Part shown: piece by piece, positions 45,005 through 57,200 of the stretch | Layout of the letters: each line of letters begins with the position of its first letter | Position numbering within the stretch: position 1 is the first letter of the stretch | Assembly (NCBI RefSeq): GCF_905163445.1 | Contig: NC_053199.1 | Span: 11,860,001-11,924,000, forward strand | Length of the DNA stretch: 64,000 nucleotides | Source: Pararge aegeria | Taxonomy: Eukaryota > Arthropoda > Insecta > Lepidoptera > Nymphalidae | Direction of reading: 5' to 3' | The notes under the pieces: generated by a model | Told to the model about the DNA's origin: nothing | What the model saw: the letters and a program-made list of their open reading frames with translations, nothing else | Databases searched by the model: none | Made by a program: the position numbers and the translations under genes

Positions 45005-45144
45005 ATTCAAGACGGAAAACTATGTGGTTAAGGATAGCATCGGATGACAGTCATATTATGATCCGTTTCAACAAAGTAAAGGCCACACATAATACGATTT
45101 TCCGGTAGTCTACAAAGTTGACCCAGTAAAATGGCGGACACCAG
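45005..45144 (+). other. Cotransporter exon with 5' UTR and start codon
   Basis: The exon is inferred from the acceptor gtcttttttttcag at 44991-45004, the start context cagtaaaatgg (a good insect start), and the donor at 45145 (gtaatt). Bases 45131-45144 encode M-A-D-T plus two bases of an Arg codon that is completed by the A at 45812. Two upstream ATG frames lie in the leader: 45022-45108 (28 codons) and 45044-45061 (5 codons). Both close before the main start. That the leader begins at 45005 is inference; an RNA read across the junction would settle it. Confidence 0.7.
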
Positions 45145-48100
45145 GTAATTACCACGTCTTTTTTAAAATACCGATTTAAGTCTAACTTAGAGTTACTCGC
45201 TCAATAAGAATTAAATTGTATCCAAAATTAATCGTATAGAAATATGCAATGCAGAATAATTAAATGCATATCCTAATACTAGCACTCAATTAATTTCAAA
45301 CACATCATACACATTTTTTATATTTGCCCCCCCGCTCTGTCTCCTCAGAAGGGCTAGCACGGGCGGGATACAGAAATTATATCCCCCGATTTATATCCCC
45401 TGACAAGGGATATAATTAACGTGCCCATTTGCTAAATCACTGGAACATGGAATAGGAGAAGTTTACCCCCGTTTATTAATACACATATAGTATTTGGATA
45501 TTATATCCACATGTGCGCCAGTGCTCTGAGAGTTTATAAAGCTGTGGGAGAAGATAAATTCATATCCTTTTCCCGGGGATATAAATGTCTCTTGCCCATG
45601 CTAGCCGGGCTGGGGTCAGAAAAGAATAAGAAGTTCTATTCGCCCCCCCTGGACACCACGAGGGAACAGATCAAACTAATTAATTCTGGCCTGTCCCTCT
45701 GCTGTTTTTAGGGGGACAAATTGGAATAAAAACTTTCATTTGACACTATGACGAGGGAACAAATCGCCCAAAGTATCTATCCCATTATATACCTTATATT
45801 GTTTCTTCTAGATTCACTGTTTCCACCGTGGACTCAGAGTGTAAGAAGAATGGCATCCATATGGGCGCTAGTATCATCTCCAGACCTTTACGCTCTTCAG
45901 TGGAGACGGTCGAAAGAGGAGATCCCAATCCTCAACCAGAAACATGGCTCCACGATGCCGGGTGGAGGAGAAAACGGTCGCTGGCACAACTTACAAGGGA
46001 AGCGTTGCCTAGAATGGAAAACTACAGAAATTCTAGGAGAGCTCTCAAAAGGCCGAGCTTGGGAGAACTCCATGGGGATCATTTAATCACTGAAGAGGTA
46101 AGTACTACTTATCTCATTCAGAAAATATCACAAAACAGGAGGATGTTTCTATATACTGTTGTTTTTTTTAAAAGTAATAGCCAGTGTTGATATTTTCGTG
46201 TATACTTTTTCCGACTTTACTGGTCAGACCAGCGATCGATCGGCCGCGTGGTCCCCTTTTTGATATTCAACGACAAGTTAGCCCTTGACTGCAATCTCAA
46301 CTGGTGTTAAGTGGTGATGCAGTCTACGATGGTAGCGGGCTTACCTGTTAGGGAGTATAGCAGTTATATTTAACCCATAACCCAAATCGGTTTCTACGCG
46401 ACATTGTACCACAACGCTAAATCGCTCGGCGTCACCTCTTTGTTGGTAAACACGGTCGAAGCCTCCCACCCGACCAGACCGGAGAAAATTCAGCAATTAT
46501 AAACTCCCGAATTGCCCTTGCCGGAGTCGAGCCTGGCACCCCCAACTTAGAATGACAACGCTCACCGTTGCGCCAGACCCAGACCCAGACCCTAGATGCT
46601 ACCATGCAGTCACGTAGACTATTGATTGCACAATTTATAGCTTTTAAGAGGACCACGGTCGTAACTGAACTGGTAAAAACCTTCCAAGTGCAATTAAATC
46701 AGAGGGTTCAAACCGTTCAGATCTGCAATATTTATACGTTTAAGTACAACCATTTAAATTCTTTGAATCGTTAGACATCCTAAATATCGAGCAGATTTTT
46801 TATTTGACAGTTTCAAAACGTAAACGTATTGCTCAAAAAATAGAATTAAAAAAATATAGGACTGTCATTCAGCCATTGCATGCAGTGCACTGTGTCCAAA
46901 CAGTGAAAACGCCCCGCGCACTACACTTCACACCCGCGGAATGTTGCTAGCTTACTAACTTTTCCCATTTTCCCATTTTATGGTAAACTTTAAAACGTCC
47001 GAGGTAAAATCATTACTGTCAACTGCTAAATGGTATGAATAGAGTAACCACCACAACAGTACGAGAAACACTAGTGAACTGGTTTTCGATGCTTCAATAT
47101 TAGTCGTGTACACGGTTTCTGGATGTTCTTAATTCTGTTACTAAAAGGAGACCTTTTGGCAATATATAAATTTAAAATTTAAAATACCCCGTCTTTTATG
47201 AGTATAGTGTACATTATTCTACTAGTCAAACCATTTTTTCTGATGGTGGCCATCTTGGATTTGAAAGTCATGGTGCAGAATATTCTACCAGTCTAGCCCT
47301 TTCTTTTGATACCCATATTGAGGGAATTGTGAAAAAATATGTAATATATACAGATCGGTTCATCACACACACACACACACGCACCCACACAGACAAGTTT
47401 AACCTACAACACCCAATTGTTTTGCGTCGGGAGTTAAAAAACATAGACATTGCTAGTTCGTGAACGTTTAAGCGCTCTAATCACGGAAACTATTTGCGAA
47501 GCAGTGACACCCATTAACTAATTGTTTCACATAGTTAACATATATTAAAGTATCGTTAAGCGCTATTAAAAAAACATTATTTACCTTTACATTTACTTGA
47601 GTAGGAAAATTTGTATAATAATCCTGGCACTGTTTGTGTACTGACCTGACCTTTGCAATCGGGTTTTCGGTAAAAAAGAACATTACGAATAAAAATCAAG
47701 ACGTGATTACGGTTTTCCCCCTTAAATAAAATGTACGCGATGCATAAATAACATTAGTAAAAAAAGGAAAGAAAAAATAATCATGATTGTACGAAAATAA
47801 CGTATTATGATGGTGCGGGAATAAAAAAACAATTTAGTAACTGACGATAAATGATACAAAAAATTTAAATTTTACCGTTTATTATGTATAAACGGTAAAA
47901 TTAATATATTTGCCGGCCAATTGGCGCAGTGGGAAAGATTTTAGGTAATTTAGTTATTTGGTCGTGCATCTGTAACGAAGGCTTTTTTACACGCTTTATA
48001 TTTGCTTCACCTGTGTGGATGTTTATAACCGACTCCTTTGGCTATGATTTTGACCCTCTTCAAACAGTCTGATTTCGTTCAAACTATGTAGATATATTGA

Positions 48101-51100
48101 GAATCGATTACAATACACTAATTTGATAAGATTATTCCATTTTCAATTTGAAAAATAAGATTTTTGTCTATTAATATAGTTTTCATCTATAGTCGATAAC
48201 CTGCGTATGATGTTTATTTTAATTTCCAACCGATTTCCAATCCGAACCAATCTTAAGCCGATTTCTCTAATAAATATTAACAAATTTGATGGTGAATAGT
48301 TAACCGATTAATTTTGCTATATTAAAAATTTTAGTTTAAAAAAACTAAAAATCACGCTTGCATAAACTAAACTAAGCGGTAGAATTTAGTTTGGTTTTTA
48401 TACAATTTTTTGAACTATTAATTTAACCCTACAAGAATGTTACCTGGGTGCTTTTCCGTAACAAATAGTAGGCGTAGCCAATGAACGTTTTCACGAGGAA
48501 AGCTGTGGTATATATATCTACCAAATTTCATTATCATTCGTACGGTGGTTGAGGCTGAGCCGAAGTTAAGTAACAAACATATAAACTGATACTCTATTAT
48601 AAGTATATAGTGTGGATACAGTTTTAAAATTACCGTAAGACCACAATGAGAAGAGGTAGCCGTAGTCCGCACCATGCTGGCTCTGTGTGGATTGGTAGAC
48701 TCCACACGCATTTGAGAACATTATGGAGAACTCAGGCATGCAGGTTTCCTCACGATGTTTTCCTTCACCGTTGAAGTAAGTGATATTTTAATTGCTTACA
48801 ACGCACTAAACTTAGAAAAGATAGAGGTGCGTGCTGGGATTCGAACTCGGCCCTCCAAAAGCTAAGTCGAAGTCCTACTCACTGAGCTATCATCGTTTCC
48901 TACTAGAACATGAAACAACATCATCTAACCTATATAAATTTAGGCCAACTTCTAAGCATTCTATTCAATGTTATTTTCACTACACGTAATACCCAAAGGA
49001 GACCGGCGCTATTATAAAAATATGCAATTTCCATTTCCATTAATAACAACTCAAACAACGTAAGCATTTATGGGGGATGCGTCATTTTCTCGATTACTCA
49101 GTGTATGAAAGCCGACGGCAACTGGTTAGCACTGACGCCGGGCACTTTGAACAGCCTTGTCGATAGGGCTTGCAGCTCGAGTGCCTTATTATTGCAAGTA
49201 GGGGTGTTAGAATCTTCATAGAATAGATTACAAGTGTTTCATATTGATTCTTATAGACTGATATTCCACCGGCCAGCTGTCCGCTACGCGTATTTAATAT
49301 CCCATCACTGTGATCACAATATATATATATCGTATTAATGTATTTTAATAGTTTTAAGTGACAATGTGAGATGGTGATAATAAAAACACAACAACCGGCT
49401 AAGTTTGTTGTGAGCTTCTTCTTAGACCAGGGCGCGTTTGGAACCCTCGTAGCTTTACAACTAAATTCGTCAACTTAAAAAGTTGACTAATTTAGTTATT
49501 GCCATCAAATTACTTCTATCTTCATATTACATGTAATGTACGCAACAAAAGTGAAATATTTGACTTTGACTTAGACTTTATATATATATATATATATAAT
49601 ATTTTTTTGAATAATCTACATAAATGCGGTGTGGTGAAGGCAGATCAGAATACATTTGTCACTCTTCTTACCGCGGGTTTTGTACGAGGCGACTAAGGGA
49701 ATATAACGGAGGGCAGGCAGCAGTGTCCTCTGTGCTACTTCTACCATCTGCTCAGTAGCAAAGCCAAATCCTGTGTGGAGAGGTCGTTAGTCCAGTATTG
49801 GACTGCAATAGGCTGATGATAATGATGTGGGAATAATCATGCAGATGTAAGAAGAAGGTAAAGATCTTCTTCTTCTCACTGGACCGTTGTCCGCACGTAA
49901 GCTATCCGGTTGTTGTACGTCGAACTCTTCCCCGCTGTGGCGTGCACTTCATACATGCACAAAAGCACTGCATACCCAAATTATTGTAAACAACTAGTAT
50001 TGGAGGGAATTTTTTCCATTTTTTACCTGCTTTATGCATACCCTGGTCGAAAAGCCTGTGCACGCCTCTGCTTTCCAGCTGTGCTTACTACTCCAGCCAT
50101 CCAAACTCGTTCCAGTACCCCAGCCGGCCGCCTAGATTGCCGAGGACTTCTGGTATTGTGGTTGGGGATCCCAAGATTCCCAGGTAGATTTTGCGTCTGC
50201 CACGCCCGTAGACTCCAGCATCACGTGCGTTGGTGTTCCGCCTCAATGCATGCTCCATGAATGTGAAGATATATAAACACGAACACGTGACTTGTTGTTC
50301 TCGTGGTTAGGAGGTTAAAATACGGATCTAGAAGACCTGCAATTCGATATCTGAGTGCGGGTTTCCTTTAAAAATATTATCGAAGTGCCAGCTCTAGTCA
50401 GTCTCTATATAGATCCTTTAAGGGAGTTATTAGGTAAAATACCTAAAGAGCCGCGCCTATTTACCAGTAGTAACAAACCTCGACCAAATTTTAAAAAGAA
50501 ATGGCCTGACAATTCTGGGTAGTAGTAGAGATGTTTGCGGTAGAGCTCGTCCGGGGAAGTATGCTTATATTTCTGCCACTAAGTAGCATTGTTGCAATGT
50601 TCTGTGTTGTTCAAACATGCACAAAAGCACTGCCTACCCTAAGATTGATATATATATATATCTAGTATAGCGGAAGATTTTTGCCATTTTATGCAAAAAT
50701 GCATTTTCCTGCTGCATGCATACCCTGGAAAGAAACCCAGTGCAAATCACTGGATGTGGTGTAATTAGAGGCATATAAGGTTAAACACTTACGTCTCAGG
50801 TTACGGGGCGGCACGTTGCAGGATGTGTTCCTTGCATGCCCTTATCTATCTATATGCAATCGCTTTCTACTACGATGAGCTATAAAAATAGGCTAAAATT
50901 TAATATCAAAGATCTAATTGATTAGAATTCGATCTTCGCTCAAGAATTATACCTCAATGAATTAAGAATAAAACGGCATTCAAACCAATTTTCAATATCT
51001 CATTCTACCTATTTAGCTTTATTTTAAATAATAAACTAGCTGACCCGTGCAACTTGGTCTGCGCCAAATCTGTTATTACCGGAAAACACGAATAAAATGA

Positions 51101-51206
51101 CATTTTCTAAAAATGAATCCTAGAGCTATATAGATCGATTTATCGCCCCCGAAACCCCCTGTATACTAAATTACATGAAAATCGTTGGAGCCGATTCCGA
51201 GATTAC

Positions 51207-51240
<34 letters not shown>

Positions 51241-54200
51241 CGAATCCAATTATATATATATATATATAATTATATAATTATATATCCAATTATATATATA
51301 TATAATTATGTATATATATATAATTGGATTCGTTTAAAGATATAAGATATACTAATACAATACACACATCGCCATCTAGCCCCAAAGTAAGCGTAGCTTG
51401 TGTTATGGCTACTAAGGTAGCTGTTGAATATTTTTATGAATATAATACACACTAATACTTATAATATACAGATAATCACCCAGACACTGTAAAACAATCA
51501 TGTTCATCACACAAACATTTTCCAGTTGTGGGAATCGAACCCACGGCCTAGGACTCAGAGAGCAGGGTCGCTGCCCACTATATTATACTGGCCGACGCCA
51601 GTCGGCCGTCTAAATATATTTTTGAAGAATATTTAATGAGATCTTCAAACTGAACCGTTATTGGTCGTATATTATGACTGGTTTTAGATGGTGTGACCGT
51701 TCGACTCATTGCAATACGCCAAACCAGTTAATTCTGGCAAAAGGCCGTCACAACAGCTTCATCAAGTGCTATCAAGTGTTTTAATTTTTTTAAGATGATT
51801 GCTATTGTAATTGATTAAAAGCAAACTCAACAGCATTAAACAATAAACACTTGTTGAAAACACGTGGAGATAGCCGGACAGTTTTAAGATAACTAAAAGA
51901 ACCGCATTCAAGAATGAAGAAATGGATCTAAAGATGATTCGGTTTTAGGTGTACCTATTTCCGAAAGGGCGCGATTTGAGGTAAAAAATAAACCAAAATA
52001 TAGCTCTCGTATCTCAGAATTTGAAATTCGAATATCATCATCATAAATTGTGACGCCGCGGCCCGTTTTTCATTATATTGCCTTAGTCGCCTCGTACGAC
52101 TCATGTGGGAAGAGGGGAATGGTGACAACTGTATTCTGATTTGCCGTCACAACGCGGCGGAATTCAAATTTAGATATATATTTAGTTAATTATCTGGATA
52201 AGTCTTTATTATCATTTTCACGACCCCCTTTGTTGAGCGCTGCGGTCTAGGTAGGAGAAGAAGAAAACAAAAGAAACACTTTATTGCACGTATAACATAC
52301 AGGAAAAGAAAGTACAGAACAGTAAGGAGTATACAGTACACAATGTAGACATGCAAAGGCGGCCTTTTTGCTGCAAGCAATCAAAAGTAGATAGGACTTA
52401 CAGCAAGAGAACACACAGTAGGAGGTAGTACGGTTCGATGGGGAATTTATAATTTATGAATTTTTCTCTTTTCTGTTCTGTTGGGAGGATCTAAAGTCGT
52501 GCCCTAAAAGTTGCAATCTTATCTATAAGGTTAAACTGTTACGATATGGGTTAAACCTAGACCGATTATCGGTTTTGACATGGAATCGTATCGGAACGCT
52601 AAATCGCTTGGGGGCGGTCTGTTGGGTGCTTAGAAAAATATAAAATTACTAGCGGCGCCATCTGTCGGGCTGATTGGTGAATCTAAACCATCCAGGGTAC
52701 CACCCAAACGCATACCAAATCGGTCCAGCCGTTCAGCCAGAGTTCAGTGACATACACACGCAAACAAGAAATAAATATATAAAGATAATTAAAGACTAAC
52801 AAAACCCGGTACATTTCACTTATGAGACTCCACCTCCTTTCGTGCCCCCAACAACCCAAATGTTCCAATTACAATATTTGCTCAATTTTCCCGCGGACCT
52901 TGGCTTGGTAAAGCGAATTTCGGAGAAGGCAAGCGGTAGTAAATTACGTTTTAGGTACCTTGTAGTACAAACAATCTAAATGTGCTTATACATCACCATA
53001 AAGCTATTAATCAAAGGTTCTTTCATATTGGATATTCTTAGGAAATGGAATGTGGATGCATTATAAATATTTGTAAGGTTGGCGGTTCTGCCAAAAATAT
53101 ATTTTAATGTAAACCGTCTTTAATCTTATGTATCACAGTCGGGAATATAGATATACTAGCTGTCCCGGCGAACTTCGTACCGCGGATAATTTTGATGAAT
53201 GTTATATTTTAATACTTACTTTAATTATCCTATTCCGATCTAAGAGGTTCAGCCGTTCTTGAGTTATGAATGGTGTAACTAACAAAACTTTATTTTATAT
53301 TTATATATATAGATATATACATTCATAGAGGCATTAAATCGGTGATAGCCCAGTTGTTAGGGCTTCGGCCTAACTTTCGGAGGGCTTAGTTCGAATCCCA
53401 GCAATCATCTCAAACTTTTCAAGTTATGTGCGTTTTAAACAATTAAAATATCACTTACGTAAAAGTATGTGGAGTCCACCAAACCGCACTGGGCCAGCGT
53501 TGTGGACTACGGCCTTAACCCCTTCTCATTGTGAGAGCAGACTCGTGTCCTGTAGTGGGCCGGTATTCGATCGATTTGATTGTAGATTTGACGCAGCCAC
53601 TGAAAAACATTCATGTTCACTACACAAAGATTTTCCAGTTGTGGGAATCGAACCCCCGGTCTTGGGCTCAGAAGGCAGGTTCGCTGCACAGTGCGCCAAT
53701 CGGCCGTCAAAATTTAAGTATAATACAAGAAACTTATTTTATCAGTATTTTTTCTACTACTATCGCGGTCGATAATATATTACGATCGTGAATTTTAAAG
53801 AAACCTTATTAAAATTACCGTCACATTACACTTCTGTCACAGAATTAAAAATATACAGAAAACGTTTACACAACTTATATTGAAGCATCACAAACCACTC
53901 CACTTTAGCATGGTTTCTCATACACTTTAATTTAGCGGATCTGCAGATTTTTTGACCTCTGATGTTCTAAGCGTTCACCATAAAATGTGAAAATGGTATA
54001 AAGATTGTAAAGTAGCAAAATTCCCCGGGTCTAAAGTAAGACGTGTGCGGGGCGTTTTCGCTATTTTTGGAGACAATTTTCTTCATACAATAATGGCTAA
54101 ATGAGGATTCTTAATTCAATGACTTCTGTACCTGACGCTGACAACTGGCGTTCAATCGTTTTGTGTCGGAGATAAAATATATCATAGCTCTCTTCGTACC

Positions 54201-57200
54201 AGCTTCCCTCTACGTCATATATTATAAATAATAAATATGACCTAATCATTACTCTCTATAATTCTTGTCTAAAAAAAGTCGAATCGCATCCTAATAAGAT
54301 TCTGTTTAAAAATTACTTCAAGTATTCCTATCCGAAATACTCTCGTAATAAAATTAGTTTAAAAATAAAGCCTGACGAAAATAAAAAAAAGTGTGTATAC
54401 TATTGTACACGCGTTAGATGTTGTACTTATTTGGCGTAACAACTTAACAAGATAAAAGTCTTTTCAAAAATTTAATCTTTCGCCGTATTCCTACGTTGCA
54501 GTTGAAATTACACTAACATATAATATATACAACTAATAATAAAAAGGTATTGTTTTAATTATTGAAAGTCAACTGTCAAACCTATTTTTAGAAAAACTAA
54601 AATGTTGACTATAGCTAACTTCATGGTGTCAGTTGTTTCCTGAAAGCAAAATTGACACCCAGCGCTTCAAATATCCAGACACGCGCCTATCTTAGATCTC
54701 TCAAAGTGCACTAAATAACAATAGTTATTGTAGAATCGCGGTTAAACTAACCTTCTCTGATACCTAAATATGGTAGTTAAAGTGACAAATGATAATAATT
54801 TATTATGAGGCAAATAGCCACGCAACGTACAATGTCGCTTTTATTATACCAACCGTGATTATTGCTGTTAACAGTTCGGTTGAAGAGATTTCAACACCGC
54901 AAACTGGTGATTTATGTGTATTTTATAAAATATGTTTAGTAATAATCGAAATTATACAGAACTCTTTAAGTTAAAATCATTCAGAGATTTTGAAATTTAT
55001 TCTATAGGAAATAGACAGGAATTAATTTCCTATCACGTTATGTATAATTGTTTTATAAATATAACCTAAAATAAACTATTTAAAACTAAATAAAATCTAA
55101 AACGTCCTCGAAACCACCGCAGCGAGGCACAGTTCCTTAGATGCTGGCAGCATTGCCCCTTTGGATGGCCAAACTAATTCGTTGATACTTAATCACGTTA
55201 TTAATTATTTATTGATTGAATGTTTTAAAGCAATACAATTATTAACGTGATAGCTTAAACATAAAGTAGGTTAAAATCACGACAAAGACACAAATGTTAT
55301 ACTAAGTATTAAATAGTGAAGATTAGCTTGCACAAAGCATGAAAAGAGATTTATAATTTCTTCATACTCCACACCAAACAGCTCTTCGGCATTGTAACCT
55401 CTACGCACGTTTCGCTCCGAAACAAGAGCATCCTCAGGAGATGTTGACTTTACAATGAATAATTGTTAAGAATATAGAAAATTAGGCTTAATTTTCATAA
55501 TTTATCATGGATTTCCGCAAAGAAACGCCTGCTTCTATCGCGTTTATTGCGTAATTTTATTTGCTATGTAACATCACGTTTAAGTCAATAAGTAACGTGG
55601 GCTATCCGTTATTTTATTCCGTTATTATAAAACATGTACAGCTGACGTGTATTAAGTTTATTGAAGCCAAAGAAACAGATCAAATCTGTATAGTTTACAA
55701 TAAAAATCTCAAAGTAATTAAATAAACAGCGCCGCGTGCGCTACGATTCAAATACATAATGATACCACAATAATGATCATAAACCCAGTATCGTGATAAC
55801 AATGAGCTGATTATCTCAATCACGTACAGGTGATGCGTTACTAGGGTCACCAGACGTCAGGAATTTCCCAGACATGTCTAAATCTTTGACGCGTGGTCAG
55901 GAAATATATATTTTTTTATTTTAGTTTACGGAGATTGTATGCTCATTAAAACGCAGTTTCTGAAAACTACCTTATTGAAATAACTAAAAGAGTTTGCCAT
56001 GTGTATTTGCATTTTGCATAGAGCTATGCAAATACATATTATGGCGAGATATTTCGAAGCGTTCGTACATTTTTAGTAGAATTGATGGGTTACAACTCAT
56101 TAGTTTATTAGAAGAATTGATGAAAAATCAAGTGAACTTCCGTCATTCTGATGAAAAGAAAGGTGAAATTCATTTGTTTGTTACTTTGTTAGTTAAGTGT
56201 TGTGATATGAATGTTTTTTATTTGCTTTATTTGAAAAGAGTTTTCCACTTCAATTCCATACATTTATTAGAGTAAACACATAATTGAGCTTGTACTGTGA
56301 TTTTAGCGCTACAATCCTATTGACCTACAAATTTAACTCCTAAAAATCTAATTTACGATTTATATTTAGTTACAAATTATCGAAGGATATGATAAAGACG
56401 TTTTTTTTTCGCTGGGAACTGCGTTTACGCATCCCATCCGGAAATTAGCCAGTAATCTAGTCCATTTCCGGAAGGGTAGTATGATTTCTGAGGCGAGCTA
56501 TTAATGGCTAGGTATTGAGACTCTTTCCTCTGTCACGTTAGATAACTTGAATCACATGCTCATTGCAAAGCACACGTGAAAAAAATAAAGTTTTGTCCGG
56601 ATTTATTTGCATAACTGGTAACCCTATTTTGTAGCTCGCAAGGCCATAGGCTGAAGTGATGGACACCGGCTGTAGTTTACAGCGTGTCACGGGCTATTGT
56701 TACCACCTGGCGCTTTGTAATGGACATAAATTGTGGAAATTAGTACATATGGTAGATAGATAATTTTGTTGCACATGAAGCGCCGAATTAAATTGACATG
56801 TCGTCGCCACAGAACTAAGAACATACAGATTCCTCATTCAGCCATTATTGTGTCCAAAAACAGTGAAAAGGCCGCGTGCGAGTCTCACTTTACACCCGCG
56901 GGATATTGCTGGCCACAAACTTTTTCCCATTTTCCCATTTCATGGTAAACTTTTATGCATAAAAGACATAAAATCTCAGGGTACATCAACCTTAATGGGT
57001 GTCCCACAAGGCTCACTTTTGGGTCTGTTTCTGTCAGTAACACGTGTGACATTGTCCTGTTTGCAGATGACACATCATTTCAAGACAATTCTGACGATTT
57101 AAGCCGTGCAATGTCGCATATATCTCATTGATTTACTGCTAATAACTTAATTTTGAACGCAAAGAAAACAATGCGTAGAATTTATGTTACCAAATGTAAA

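Noticed and set aside
45748..46086. 112-codon frame over cotransporter exon 2
   Set aside because: Shadow frame; the other frame carries the SLC12 motifs and the correct splice phases.
49910..50260. 116-codon plus-strand frame as a secreted protein
   Set aside because: It covers a repeat that recurs at 50615-50745, and the more sensible reading of the GC-rich part is on the other strand as a retroelement scrap.
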